Source: Rheum nobile (lineage: Eukaryota > Streptophyta > Magnoliopsida > Caryophyllales > Polygonaceae). Taken from it: DNA of 64,000 bases. Numbering within the stretch: the stretch's first letter is position 1; the number at the start of each line of letters is the position of its first letter. The position numbers were made by a program, and so were the translations under genes. Shown piece by piece: positions 22,982 through 37,161 of this stretch. The stretch is taken from positions 2,046,001 through 2,110,000 of the forward strand of contig WOAB01000895.1 in NCBI GenBank assembly GCA_027886185.1. Reading direction: 5' to 3'. A model generated the notes under the pieces. It saw only the letters and a program-made list of their open reading frames with translations. It did not search any database and had not been told where the DNA came from.

Positions 22982-23780
22982 TTAGCGGTTCACTTTCCAA
23001 AAAATGTGTCTAATTCGAACCTCCTGAAAGGAATGAATATCGACCATAATGTCAGCAATAATCATTTCAATCTCCCAGGAACAATCACAGATGCCCTTAA
23101 TAGAATTTATAAGGCAAAGACTGTCACTCTCAATTTTAAGTTTTTGGATGTTTAGGATCTTATCATGATTAATGCTATTTTTAAAGACTAGTGTTTCAGT
23201 CATGAAAATGTTATTATACCCACATCTTTTGCTTTTCATATGAATAACTTCTGCTTTATCATTTCGGATGATGAAACCAATGCCAGCTTCACCATTGGCT
23301 AGTTTTGAGCCATCAAAATTGATTTTGTAACAGTTTTGTTTGATTTTTCCCATTTAAGGCATTTTGTTTTTCTAATTTATTGTGGTTTTCTCTTTATTTG
23401 GGGCATTTCATCACTTTCAGAGTGTTTTGTTTTATCCCAATTTTTTATTAGTGTGGTAATATATTGAGAAAAGTTCTTAATTCTAATGCTAGGATCAGTA
23501 TTAAAAATGAGTTGATTTCTGTTAATCCAGATTTCCGACCAAGTAGTGATAAGGCAGATGAATTATTACTTACTGAGGAGAGATGTTAGCTCAATCAAAA
23601 TATCTCTTGGTTTTTTATTTGTAATATATAAGTTTTTGACTATGGTTTCAATGTTTGTATTTTGTGTTTTGATGTGTTTAAGCGTGAAGGGACATTGCAT
23701 GAGAAAATGAACAAGATCTTCAAGAGGGTAATGGCAAGAGTCACATGCTAAAGGGACAGGAACATGTTTCATGGCTAGGG
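22982..23780 (-). pseudogene. LINE 3' remnant: zinc-binding and RNase H region
   Basis: Reading on the minus strand, 23780-23566 encodes a zf-RVT-like block (CDSCHYPLEDLVHFLMQCPF), 23560-23360 a linker with EIWINRNQLIFN, and 23353-22982 an RNase H domain (CYKINFDGSKLANGEAGIGF, then KIESDSLCLINSI). This order is that of the C-terminus of plant L1-type LINE ORF2, or of the related free-standing RNase H-like genes. Reverse transcriptase is absent. The 5'-truncated shape is typical of LINE insertions. Confidence 0.75.
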
Positions 23781-24240
23781 CTGTCAAAACTTGACCCGAT
23801 CCGAATGACCCGCCCGAAACCGAACCCGTTCGATATCCGAAAAGAACAACAAAAATGTTTACCCGAGCCTGACCCGACCCAAACCGACTAGCCCGAACGC
23901 AAAAATAACCCAAACGGGCTAGCCCGTTAGCAATCCGATACCCAAAGTCACCCGACCTGAAGTCACTCGAAAATCCGAAGTTACACGATCCGAAATCACC
24001 CGAAAACCCGAAATTGTTCGATCAGAAATCACCCGGAAACCCAAAGTTGCCCGATCCGAAATCACCCGAAACCCAAAGTTCCCCTAATCCGAAATCATCC
24101 GAAACCCGAAGTTCCCCAATCCAAAATCATCCGAAAACCCAAAGTTGACTGATTTGAAATCACATGAAAACCCAAACTCGATAGTCTGAAATCACATAAA
24201 TAACCAGTGCCACCCGATCCTAAATTACATAAATAACTCG
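23774..24240 (+). repeat. 33-bp tandem repeat beginning with a TAGGGCTGTCAA end
   Basis: About ten decaying units with the core CCGATCCGAAATCACCCGAA. The start TAGGGCTGTCAA followed by GACCCGATCCG resembles the tip of hAT-like short transposons common in plants. A related tip, on the other strand, is at 59684-59750. The superfamily is an inference because no matching opposite end was identified. Confidence 0.6.
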
Positions 24241-24934
24241 GAGATTTGAGTATTAATATTAATCTTTTAATAACTTTTTGATAAATGAAGCTTTTGACTA
24301 AATATGTAATTTTAAAATAAAGAGCAAATTCAAAGATATGATATCGTTTAAAATTACACCTTCTAATCATATTATTCAATATAAAATAGAGTATCAATAC
24401 AATCTTTGTAATTGAATTAACATGTATAAATCTACCACTAACATAATCATTGATAAACTCATGTTTTAAATGTTCTGCATTAGATAAGTTGAAACAATAA
24501 ATCAGTTATTAAATTTATATAAGCCAAAATAGTACTAGCATTTATACAAACTGAAAGAAGAAAAATATATCTAATATAGTATTAATTAATATTTTTTTTT
24601 ATTCATGTTAATTATCTCATAAGTGAAAAGTATCGCAATCTTAATTTATCCAATTAACAAAATCTTCATCCTACAAGATACGGTATCTCGTAAATATTTG
24701 AATATAAGGCTCATACCAATAAATGTAGCCACTTTGTATATGTGTTATTTTATGATTAATCCTATTTTTATTTAATTTTTAATTTTTAGATTACTCATTA
24801 TAAACTCTAAAACTATACAAAATTTTCTTAAAATCTAAACAATGAAAGTTTAGTTTCACATATATTTGAAAATCTGAGTACAGGTTTCACCCTTTATTTT
24901 GAACCATTCTTTAATTCATCCTCGCTACTCTATT
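24241..24934. other. AT-rich spacer
   Basis: Very AT-rich DNA with no supportable gene or repeat, leading into the satellite. Confidence 0.6.
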
Positions 24935-26819
24935 AATCATTATATTTGATATAGTTACACTTATATACTATAGTATTTCATTATATATATTTGATATAGT
25001 TACACTTATATACTATAGTATTTCATTATATTTGATATAGTTATACTTATATATTATAGTATTTCATTATATTTGATATAGTTACACTTATATACTATAG
25101 TATTTCATTATATTTGATATAGTTACACTTATATACTATAGTATTTCATTATATTTGATATAGTTACACTTATATACTATAGTATTTCATTATATTTGAT
25201 ATAGTTACACTTATATACTATAGTATTTCATTATATTTCATTTAGTTAAACTTATATACTATAGTATTTCATTACATTTGATATAGTTACACTTATATAC
25301 TATAGTATTTCATTACATTTGATATAGTTACACTTATATAATATAGTATTTCATTATATTTGATATAGTTACACTTATATACTATAGTATTTCATTATAT
25401 TTGATATAGTTACACTTATATACTATAGTATTTCATTATATTTGATATAGTTACACTTATATACGATAGTATTTTATTATATTTGATATAGTTACACTTA
25501 TATACGATAGTATTTCATTATATTTGATATAGTTACACTTATATACTATATTATTTCATTATATTTGATATAGTTACACTTATATACTATATTATTTCAT
25601 TATATTTGATATAGTTACACTTATATACTATAGTATTTCATTATATTTGATATAGTTACACTTATATACTATAGTATTTCATTATATTTGATATAGTTAT
25701 ACTTATATACTATAGTATTTCATTATATTTGATATAGTTACACTTATATACTATAGTATTTCATTATATTTGATATAGTTACACTTATATACTATAGTAT
25801 TTCATTATATTTGATATAGTTACACTTATATACTATAGTATTTCATTATATTTGATATAGTTATACTTATATACTATAGTATTTCATTATATTTGATATA
25901 GTTACACTTATATATACTATATTATTTCATTATATTTGATATAGTTACACTTATATATACTATTATATTTTATTATATTTCATTTAGTTACACTTATATG
26001 TTATAGTATTTCATTATATTTGATATAGTTACACTTATATACTATAGTATTTCATTATATTTGATATAGTTACACTTATATACTATAGTATTTCATTATA
26101 TTTGATATAGTTATACTTATATACTATAGTATTTCATTATATTTGATATAGTTACACTTATATACTATAGTATTTCATTATATTTGATATAGTTACACTT
26201 ATATACTATTCTATTTCATTATATTTCATTTAGTTATACTTATATATTATAGTATTTCATTATATTTGATATAGTTACACTTATATACTATAGTATTTCA
26301 TTATATTTGATATAGTTACACTTATATACTATAGTATTTCATTATATTTGATATAGTTACACTTATATACTATAGTATTTCATTATATTTGATATAGTTA
26401 TACTTATATACTATAGTATTTCATTATATTTGATATAGTTACACTCATATACTATAGTATTTCATTATATTTGATATAGTTACACTTATGTACTATAGTA
26501 TTTCATTATATTTGATATAGTTATACTTATATACTATAGTATTTCATTATATTTGATATAGTTACACTTATATACTATAGTATTTCATTATATTTGATAT
26601 AGTTACACTTATATACTATTATATTTCATTATATTTGATTTAGTTACACTTATATATTATAGTATTTCATGATATTTGATATAGTTACACTTATATACTA
26701 TAGTATTTCATTATATTTGATATAGTTACACTTATATACTATAGTATTTCATTATATCTGATGTAGTTACACTTATATACTATAGTATTTCATTATATTT
26801 GATATAGTTACACTTATAT
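24935..26819. repeat. 41-bp AT-rich satellite, block 1
   Basis: Head-to-tail 41-bp monomers with the core TTTGATATAGTTACACTTAT, about 17% GC. Most differ by one or two bases; a few carry a CATTTAG variant or a small indel. It is interrupted at 26820 by a family-A LTR and resumes at 37162 in the same orientation. Confidence 0.97.
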
Positions 26820-29800
26820 TGAAATACCCCAATATATAGTACAAAAAGGGTATAAGTGTCATAATTTTGGAAGGGAACCAGATCTGGAAATTTGGGGTAG
26901 AAAACCCCTTCGATCTCCTCCATTTAGTGAGCCGTGCCTTCTTTCTTCCCTCAGCTGCTCCCGTTCCCGCCGGTGGTCACTATCTCCGAGCTCCGCCGTC
27001 ATCGTCACCTCTCTTCCTTAGTCCAGACCCCTTCGACAGACCGCTGCTGCACAGAACCGTGAGTTTCTGTTGCCCAGAATCGTGAGTTGCTGCTGTACAG
27101 ACCCACGGATTTCGGATGCACATGGACCGCAAGCTGTTGCTGAAGAGTAAAACTGCGAGCTGTTGTGCGAGCCACCACTGTTCCAGCGAGACCGCCAGCT
27201 GCTGTTCGAAGCCGTGAGAGTTGCTGCTGCTGCACTTCCGGCGAGGTGAAGCTCGGTCCCGGCGTCGGAACTAAGGCCGATGACGAGGTAAGTGCAGCTA
27301 TGATGTTATTGTTGAACGACACCTTCTCGATCTGAATTTTTAGGGCTTCGATTCTGCTGAGCCATGTATGGACTGAATTGGCTGAATGGCAAGGATAATG
27401 TTTAGTAAATTAACCTTTGTTGTCGGCTGATTACTTTATGAAATTGGTAGCTGAATTGAACGATTGTGTTGTTGTGTGCAGATTATGTTGTTTGTGCGCA
27501 GATCTGTATTTGGCAAATTGTGTTGTCGGTGTGCATATCATTGAGTAGTGGTACGTATTGGGTTGAATTTTGTGTGGTTTGCTGAATTAATTTGAGGTAT
27601 GATTCTAGGGTTTGAAATTGGGGGTTTATTAGTTGTGACTTAGTATGAGTTAATTAATGTAGGAAATTGTTCGGGTTGTTGTTACAGGTTTGTTCCGGAT
27701 TGGTTGGCGAAGTTGGTGAAATTTCTGAGGTCGTGGTTGTCGAGTTTGAGGCAAGATAATTCTTGCTAACCCTCCGTATATTTTTATAAAAATACTTTTG
27801 TTCCTATCTTGATTCAGTAATTGATTTTATCCTTGTCTGATTATGTTAATTTGGAATATCGATTGTGGAGTTACTTGGTTGAATGTGTGTGTGTTAGTAA
27901 TTGTGATTGTTTGAAAGTGTGTGAATACGTGTGTGTGTGTGTGTGTGCGTGTGTTCGTATTTGTCTCGGGTTGTGTCTGATTAAATGTTGACGTGGTAGT
28001 CAATTGTGACTAAGTATGATTGATTGTTGATTGATTGAGTACGGGTGTGATGGTGGATTGTTGTTGGTTAAATTGGATTAATTGACTATATTATTGCTTG
28101 GTTGAAATGTGTGTTGATGTGTGTTGATGTGTGATGATATGTGATAATGTGTGATAATGTGTGATTATGTGATTTTGATTGTCGTTTGTGCTATTTGATT
28201 GAGTGTCGGTGTGGTGATGGATTGTTGTTGATTGAGAGTCCAAGAGCCAGGTGATGATAGCCTCACCAAACATCGTAGGGACCGAGTGTCGCCTACGTTG
28301 TTAAGGGCCAGTGTTAATTCAGAGTCAAAGGGTCAGGTGATGATAGTCTCACCAAACCGCGTAGGGTGCACGCCTACGTCGTTAAGGGCCAAGGGTTGGA
28401 TGGTGAAAGTCCCATCCGGAAGAGTGGTGATTCACGGCCAGGTGATGATAGCCTCACCAAACCGCGTAGGGTATACGCCTACGTCGTTAAGGGCCAAGGA
28501 TTGGAATTGAATTGGAGGTGTTGGCGGTTGTGTGTGTTGGTTATGTGATGAATATTGGTTGTGTACTTGATTAAGTGGTCGTGTTGATGATATTGGTGGT
28601 GTACTTGATTAAGTGGTTGTGTTTGTAACACCCCGGGCCAGAGGTGCTACAGTGCCATAGTCCCGAAGGACTATAAGGCGAGTGAAATAAAAATTTGCAA
28701 AACATATCCCATACATTATAGATACCAAAAGCAGCACAGCGGAAAACCTGTAAAACCTGTCCAGAGTTTGAAACCACCAACAACTTAACATACTGAAGTA
28801 CAACTATTTACAAACCAAAAACCAACAACCAAAAACAACAAATACGACCCATTCAAAGTCCGAAACCAAAACGACACGTGCAACAAGTCAAGGTCCAAAC
28901 CAAAAGAATAAAGCCTTCGACTCCAAACCGACGGTGATCAGGATCCTCCTTGCTGGCGCTAAATCTGCAAAGCCTGATTGACTGGGGGACCCGATACCCC
29001 AGCCAACCACGGCACGTAAACCGAGGTTGGTCAGTCTTTTGAAAGACTATGGCAAGATTCTTCAAGCCAAAACAGTTCAAAACACATACATATATCACCA
29101 ATCAACTCACAACAACGACAACACGCCACACAATATATAATATCATAACTATACTTAATCATATCAACCAACCAATGCCAACCACACGTCAAAACATATA
29201 CACACACTATCACATACCATTCATTACACATCCTTATCCAACTCTTCACTATATTAACCTCAATCAATCCATCCTCAAACTCATCACAAGCATAAACGAA
29301 TAAAATGATCCAATCCAACTTCACTGACACATCCAATCCATCCTTCTCTCTATTACTAATACCTCAATCAACAACTCTATGCACATACACATCTCTTACT
29401 ACTGACTTACAACCAAAGCTAACCAATTATACTGAACTCACTACTACACTAACACAACAAAATCAATTAACCTTCACATCAACAAACACATAAGCATCAA
29501 CGAGAATCATTACATAATACAATCATAACCAAAATAACGACCAATTCATACATTCAAACCCAACTCATGTATTTAATTTCAAACCATGTTAACCCACACC
29601 CTCAAGATGGGAAACCATCCTTCACTCTCAATCCACACAACCGACCTTCATAATCCACTAGCTGTCACCAACATAAATCCACATCACCATAGCTAAAATA
29701 GATAATATTTAACAAATCAACTAGCCAACAATCATATCCAACATAAAACCAATAACCAAACACACCGTCAATAACATCACACAACTACTTAATCAAGTAC

Positions 29801-30269
29801 ACAACTAATATTCATCACAAAACCACTTAATCAGGTATAAAACCAATATCAACACATAACCAACACACACAACCACCAACACCTCCAATCCAACCTCTGT
29901 CTCCACCACCACATCACCGGGTGAGACAATCAACACACACAACCACCAACACCTCCAATCCAACCTCCGTCTCCACCACCACATCACCGGGTGAGACAAT
30001 CAACACTCACTTTCCGGATGAGACTTTCACCATCCAACCCTTGGTCCTTAACGACGTAGGCGTGCACCCTACGCGGTTTGGTGAGACTATCATCACCTGA
30101 CCCTTGACTCTGAATTAACACTGGCCCTTAACAACGTAGGCGACACTCGGTCCCTACGATGTTTGGTGAGGCTATCATCACCTGACCCTTGGACTCTCAA
30201 TCAACAACAATCCAGCCACCACACCGACAACCAATCAATTATTACACACGACCACTATTAACACATTTT

Positions 30270-30630
30270 CACATACACACACACACACACAATCCAACAC
30301 ACACATACACACATTCAATCCAACACACACACACACACACACATTCAATCCAACACACACACACGATCCCACACACACACACACACACACATTCAATCCA
30401 ACACACACACACGCACACATTCAACACACACACCCATTCAATCCAACATACACACACCCATTCAACACACACACCCATTTAATCCAACATACCCACACAC
30501 ATTCAATCCAACACACACACGCACACATTCAACACACACACCCATTCAATCCAACATACACACACACATTCAACACACACACCCATTTAATCCAACATAC
30601 ACACACACACACACACCCATTTAATCCAAC
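30270..30630. repeat. CA-rich microsatellite in family-A LTR
   Basis: Runs of CA joined by ATTCAATCCAACA. The equivalent stretch is at 35050-35400 in the partner LTR and, as TG, at 59045-59345 in the LTR starting at 57959. Length differences between the partners (about 40 bp) show slippage since insertion. Confidence 0.9.
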
Positions 30631-31800
30631 AACACTATTTACAACAATCAATCATATTTAGTCACAATTGACTACCACGTCCACATTTAATCAATCACGA
30701 TACCAGACAATTACTATCACGCACACATACCCATATTCAACCAAGCAACGGTAAACTTAATTATGAAATAAATTAAGCATAAATCAATTTATAAAAATAT
30801 ATAAGTTAGCAAGGATCCTCTTGCCTCAAGTCGAACCGCAACGACCTCAGAGACCTCCAACCAATCCGAACGTACCTGCGAAATCAATCTGATCAAATCC
30901 CCGGCGTTAATTACTCATCCAATCCTCAACCAATCAAAACCCCAATTCAAACCCTAAAATCAAACCCTTAATTAATTAGGCCAATCACACCCTATCTCAG
31001 TCAATTTATGCCTGCGCAATTCAAATGAACCCAACAAATTAAACCCCCAAATCAAACCCTAAATCATACCTTCTAAAATTCAGTACTACACACACATAAA
31101 TCAACCCAAGCTCCACACGAAATTCTTCTTCAACTGCCCATGAAGAACAATTCAACATCAATTCGGACCTCCATACATCATCAATTCGAACATATACCAA
31201 TATCAATTCAAACCTTAAAAAAAATCAGCAAAGCTTATTCAACCAAATCAACCCCAAGCAAACCCAAATCAACCCACCACCTTACCTCTTCGTTACTCAC
31301 TCCGTCCTCGCCGGGAAGATGGCTCCCGATGCCGGAACCATGTCGGAGCTCAGCAGAGGCACTCAGACAGCAGCGGCTCCACCACGCATCAGCCCACAAC
31401 TGCGAACCAGCAACGAACCAACACAGCCATGGCTCAACAATGACTCATGGCAGCGGCTCAGCACCGGATCTGGGTCCTCGTTCACCGGCTCAACAACAGC
31501 GAGCACGGATAGCAGCGAAGCCCCACAGCAGCGAACACGGCGGACAGCGGGAGGAGGAGGAGAAGCGGCGCGGTGTCCGGGCGGCTCACCGGAGGGAAGA
31601 GCTCGGCTGGCACAGGAGAAGGTCGAACTCGTCGGGGAAGAGGGCTGCTGAGCACAGGAAAATTGAGAGAGACAATCGAGAATGAGGGAGTTAGGGATTT
31701 AATCCCCAAATTTTCCATTTTTCCCCCTTTTAACAAAACCCATAATTAATTTACCAAAATGCTATTACCCACTTATTTGGGGTATTTCATTATCCCCTCC

Positions 31801-33378
31801 TTATAAGAGTTTCGTCCTCGAAACTAAGATCAAACAGGTTCGGATAACTGCCTCGCATAACTGACTCTAGAATATTCCGGACTCGCCGAAGAATGACTTT
31901 CCCTGAGAATCAACTCTCAAATCTCTTTATCAGTTAACACACATAATCGATCTGAAATCACAATACTCCATCTTCCTGAACAAGAATTCCTACACTCTTC
32001 CCTGAGCAATCTCACTGCATATCTTACTCAATATTCCATTACATTCAGCTGTATCTGTTCCTTCTCAAACCAAATTTCACTTTTCACCCTTTGCCAACTC
32101 CTGTTGCAATCCCGACCGAACTGTTAGAAAAGCAACCACCTGCTCGAGAGTCGACTTCCTACACAAAGCATCAGCAACCACGGTAGCCCTTTTCTGATTG
32201 ATAAACAATATCTTTTCATAATCCTTAATCAACTCTAGCAATCATCTTTGCCTCATGATCAATTCTCTCTTATACAATTTGAGCTGACGAAAAGCATACG
32301 CAATGACCTTCCCATTCTGCATCAAAACGCAACCCAAACTTCGCTTAGACACATCACCGTAGATAACAAACCCTTTTTGTTTCCTGTAGTAAAACCGACA
32401 CTGATGCACTAATCAAACACTTCCTGAGTCCTTCGAAAACTCTCTCCTGACATTTCCCGTCCCAGTCAAAATTCTTAGTCACACGCAACCTTAGAAAATC
32501 CATCCACAATCGCATGCAGTAATCTGCCAGTCCGAGAATACTCCCAATGAAACTCACTGCAACCAATCCAAGTACTTCCTAAAAACATTAATTCCTTAAA
32601 CCTTGAAATCTGCGGAAGCATTAGTCAACTCGAAAGGCAACCCAACCTTTTCTTAGCAGTTTTACAGCTGTCATCGCACTAACAATTCTGCCAGAGTCTC
32701 TAGGATGATGACTCTCACACATGCACTAAACCTTTATCTACTGTTACGATAACTGTCATCTTCCGGAAGTCACAGACACATTCTGTTCCTCAGCTCAGCC
32801 GAACCCATAGTCGTAAAATCCCACTTTCTCAGGTGCAGACCGAGTTCTCTGTTTCTTACTGCCTCAAGCATCAATAATCTGATCAGAATCATCTATAGCG
32901 GTTTCCATAATCAATCACTCATCTACATACTGCTCAATGATTATACAGCTATGCCTTACCATCAAAGGTTCATATCTGAATACAACCATATCCGAATGCG
33001 CTTAATCTGTCCTGCTCAACCCTAACAATAACAGTAGCACACAACAAATTCATACCGAATCATCACCACTAAACTACCTGTATCAACCTCTTGACGATAA
33101 GCCCAACGGCCTCATCCTCTACCATACTCATACTCCTTAAACCTCAAGCACGTCCCATTTACCAGGGAACGCACCATAAAATATAATTTAACAACTCAAA
33201 ACATCACATATAAAATATATCAAACATTAGCACAAAACATCACAAACAGCACTTACTTACCAACACAACTCACTACGGTTGACAGCAAGGATTCCTGATG
33301 ACCCGATCGTTCACAACAACAACGTATAAAAATTCTCAAGTTGAAAACTTGGAAAGAACACATTTTTTTTTGAAAAGA
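31801..33378 (-). pseudogene. Decayed gag-pol of the first family-A element
   Basis: On the minus strand, 32566-32354 reads as the RT/RNase H connection of Ty3/gypsy pol (SFIGSILGLADYCMR, FDWDGKCQERVFEGLRKCL). The 31860-32010 part matches the integrase zinc-binding region seen in the second element. RT catalytic motifs, gag and integrase core were not found. At 1.6 kb the region is far shorter than a working 5-kb gag-pol and has many stops. Confidence 0.75.
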
Positions 33379-33390
33379 GCTCTGATACCA
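33379..33390 (-). other. Primer-binding site (initiator-Met tRNA)
   Basis: Reads TGGTATCAGAGC on the minus strand, five bases after the 5' LTR, complementary to the 3' end of initiator-Met tRNA. It sets the element's orientation. Confidence 0.9.
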
Positions 33391-35049
33391 ACTTCTATAA
33401 CACCCGGGCCAGAGGTGCTACAGTGCCATAGTCCCGAAGGACTATAAGGCGGGTGGAATAAAAATTTGCAAAACATATCCCATACATAATAGATACCAAA
33501 AGCAGCACAACAGAAAACCTGTAAAACATGTCCAGAGTTTGAAACCACCAACAACTTAACATACTGAAGTACAACTATTTACAAACCAAAAACCAACAAC
33601 TAAAAACAACAAATACGACTCATTCAAAGTCCAAAACCAAAACGACACGTGCAACAAGTCAAGGTCCAAACCAAAAGAGTAAAGCCTTCGACTCCAAACC
33701 GACGGTGATCAGGATCCTCCTTGCTGGCGCTAAATCTGCAAAGCCTGATTGACTGGGGGACCCGATACCCCAGCCAACCACGACATGTAAACCGAGGTTG
33801 GTCAGTCTTTTGAAAGACTATGGCAAGATTCTTCAAGCCAAAACAGTTCAAAACACATACATATATCACCAATCAACTCACAACAACGACAACACGCCAC
33901 ACAATATATAATATCATAACTATACTTAATCATATCAACCAACCAATGCCAACCACACGTCAAAGCATATACACACACTATCACATACCATTCATTACAC
34001 ATCCTTATCCAACTCTTCACTATACTAACCTCAATCAATCCATCCTCAAACTCATCACAAGCATAAATGAATAAAACGATCCAATCCAACTTCACTGACA
34101 CGTCCAATCCATCCTTCTCTCTATTACTAATACCTCAATCAACAACTCTATGCACATACACATCTCTTACTACTGACTTACAACCAAAGCTAACCAATTA
34201 TACTGAACTCACTACTGCACTAACACAACAAAATCAATTAACCTTCACATCAACAAACACATAAGCATCAACGAGAATCATTACATAATACAATCATAAC
34301 CAAAATAACGACCAATTCATACATTCAAACCCAACTCATGCATTTAATTTCAAACCATGTTAACCCACACCCTCAAGATGGGAAACCATCCTTCACTCTC
34401 AATCCACACAACCGACCTTCATAATCCACTAGCTGTCACCAACAACCCCACCAACATAAATCCACATCACCATAGCTAAAATAGATAATATTTAACAAGT
34501 CAACTAGCCAACAATCAATATCCAACATAAAACCAATAACCAAACACACCGTCAATATCATCACACAACTACTTAATCAAGTACACAACTAATATTCATC
34601 ACAAAACCACTTAATCAGGTATAAAACCAATATCAACACATAACCAACACACACAACCACCAACACCTCCAATCCAACCTCCATCTCCACCACCACATCA
34701 CCGGGTGAAACAATCAACACACACAACCACCAACACCTCCAATCCAACCTCCGTCTCCACCACCACATCACCGGGTGAGACAATCAACACTCACTTTCCG
34801 GATGGGACTTTCACCATCCAACCCTTGGTCCTTAACAACGTAGGCGTGCACCCTACGCGGTTTGGTGAGACTATCATCACCTGACCCTTGACTCTGAATT
34901 AACACTGGCCCTTAACAACGTAGGCGACACTCGATCCCTACGATGTTTGGTGAGGCTATCATCACCTGACCCTTGGACTCTCAATCAACAACAATCCAAC
35001 CACCACACCGACAACCAATCAATTATTACACACGACCACTATTAACACA

Positions 35050-35400
35050 TTTTCACATACACACACACAATCCAACACACACATACACACATTCAATCCA
35101 ACACACACACACACACATTCAATCCAACACACACACACGATCCCAGACACACACACACACACACATTCAATCCAACACACACACGCACACATTCAACACA
35201 CACACCCATTCAATCCAACATACACACACACATTCAACACACACACCCATTTAATCCAACATACCCACACACATTCAATCCAACACACACACGCACACAT
35301 TCAACACACACACCCATTCAATCCAACATACACACACACATTCAACACACACACCCATTTAATCCAACATACACACACACATACACACACCCATTTAATC
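35050..35400. repeat. CA-rich microsatellite in partner LTR
   Basis: Counterpart of 30270-30630 in the 5' LTR of the same element. Confidence 0.9.
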
Positions 35401-37161
35401 CAACAACACTATTTACAACAATCAATCATATTTAGTCACAATTGACTACCACGTCCACATTTAATCAATCACGATACCAGACAATTACTATCACGCACAC
35501 ATACCCATATTCAACCAAGCAACGGTAAACTTAATTATGAAATAAATTAAGCATAAATCAATTTATAAAAATATATAAGTTAGCAAGGATCCTCTTGCCT
35601 CAAGTCGAACCATAACGACCTCAGAGACCTCCAACCAATCCGAACGTACCTGCGAAATCAATCCGATCAAATCCCTGGCGTTAATTACTCATCCAATCCT
35701 CAACCAATCAAAGCCCCAATTCAAACCCTAAAATCAAACCCTTAATTAATTAGGTCAATCACACCCTATCTCAGTCAATTTATGCCTGCGCAATTCAAAT
35801 GAACCCAGCAAATTAAACCCCCAAATCAAACCCTATATCATACCTTCTAAAATTCAGTACTACACACACACAAATCAACCCAAGCTCCACACGAAATTCT
35901 TCTTCAACTGCCCATGAAGAACAATTCAACATCAATTCGGACCTCCATACATCATCAATTCGAACATATACCAATATCAATTCAAACCTTAAAAAAAATC
36001 AGCAAAGCTTATTCAACCAAATCAACCCCAAGCAAACCCAAATCAACCCACCACCTTACCTCTTCGTTACTCACTCCGTCCTCGCCGGGAAGATGGCTCC
36101 CGACGCCGGAACCATGTCGGAGCTCAGCAGAGGCACTCGGACAGCAGCAGCTCAGCAGCAGCTCAGCAGCGGCTCCACCACGCATCAGCCCACAGTTGCG
36201 AACCAGCAACGAACCAACACAGCCATGGCTCAACAACGACTCACGGCAGCGGCTCAGCATCGGATCTGGGTCCTCGTTCACCGGCTCAGCACCGGCTCAG
36301 CAACAGCGAGCACGGACAGAAGCGAAGCCCCACATCAGCGAACACGGCGGACAGCGGGAGGAGGAGGAGAAGCGGCACGGTGTCCGGGCGGCTCGCCGGA
36401 GAGAAGAGCTCGGCTGGCACAAGAGAAGGTCGAACTCGTCGGGGAAGAGGGCTGCTGAGCACAGGAAAATCGAGAGAGACAACCGAGAATGAGGGAGTTA
36501 GGGATTTAATCCCCAAATTTTCCATTTTTCCCCCTTTTAACAAAACCCATAATTAATTTACCAAAATGCCATTACCCACTTATTTGGGGTATTTCAGTGT
36601 TGGTGATATTAATTATGTACTTGATTAAGTGGTTGTGTTGGTAATTTTGGTGTGTGCTTGATAATTGGTTGGTTGATATGATAATGATATATATATATTT
36701 ATATATGGTGTGGAATGTTGTTGTTTGGTATTATTTGATTGTTGTGATTTCTCTGTGTTTTGAAACTGTTTTGGCTTGAGGAGTCTTGCCAGTCTTGATG
36801 GAAGACTGACCAACTTCGGTTTACGTGCCGTGGTTGGCTGGGGTATCGGGTCCCCCAATCAACCAAGCTTTGCAGGTTTGCAGCAACAAGCGGGTTCTGG
36901 ATCACAGATGTGTCTTCACAGTTAAAGATTTAGTTTTACTGCGGATTTGAAAAGGTTGTATTAACTATTCGTTGTTTTGGAATTAAACTGATGCATTGAG
37001 TTGGATGAAAGGTTTAAGTGTAGTTTCAAACTTGAGTAGGGATTTTGATGTTGTTAACTTTTGTGTATTGGAAAGAGTTTTGGGATTTCTTTTCTTTTAA
37101 AAACCGCCTTATAGTCCTCCGGGACTATGGCACTGTAGCACCTCTGGCCCGGGGTGTTACA

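Larger units (their letters stand above)
28624..36596 (-). mobile_element. Complete family-A Ty3/gypsy element with two LTRs
   Basis: The element is inserted in the minus orientation within another family-A LTR and flanked by GTGTT on each side (28619-28623 and 36597-36601). LTRs are 28624-31789 (3' LTR) and 33396-36596 (5' LTR), both about 3.2 kb and very alike. The primer site at 33379-33390 matches the initiator-Met tRNA (TGGTATCAGAGC on the minus strand) and the polypurine tract is at 31790-31800 (GGAGGGGATAA). The internal region is only 1.6 kb and carries pol scraps. Long LTRs with this primer suggest a Tekay/Del chromovirus derivative. The 5' LTR tip is TA where TG is expected. Confidence 0.93.
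26820..37161 (+). mobile_element. Family-A solo LTR in the satellite, split by a nested element
   Basis: It starts TGAAATACCCC at 26820 and ends GGGGTGTTACA at 37161. TATAT flanks both sides (26815-26819 and 37162-37166). Without the element nested at 28624-36601 it is about 2.36 kb, one LTR with no internal region, so it arose by LTR-LTR recombination. It has three tandem copies of a roughly 60-bp block (28235-28500, with CTCACCAAACCGCGTAGGG) and a TG-rich stretch. Confidence 0.9.

Noticed and set aside
30189..30482. Long open frames over CA/TG repeats (also near 34973, 59031 and 59370)
   Set aside because: They consist of His-Thr or Cys-Val repeats produced by a microsatellite; no codon pattern or homology beyond the repeat.
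31140..31685. 181-codon frame (192 codons at 35914-36492)
   Set aside because: It lies in the leader part of the two LTRs on the strand opposite to the element; the reading frame changes between the two near-identical copies.
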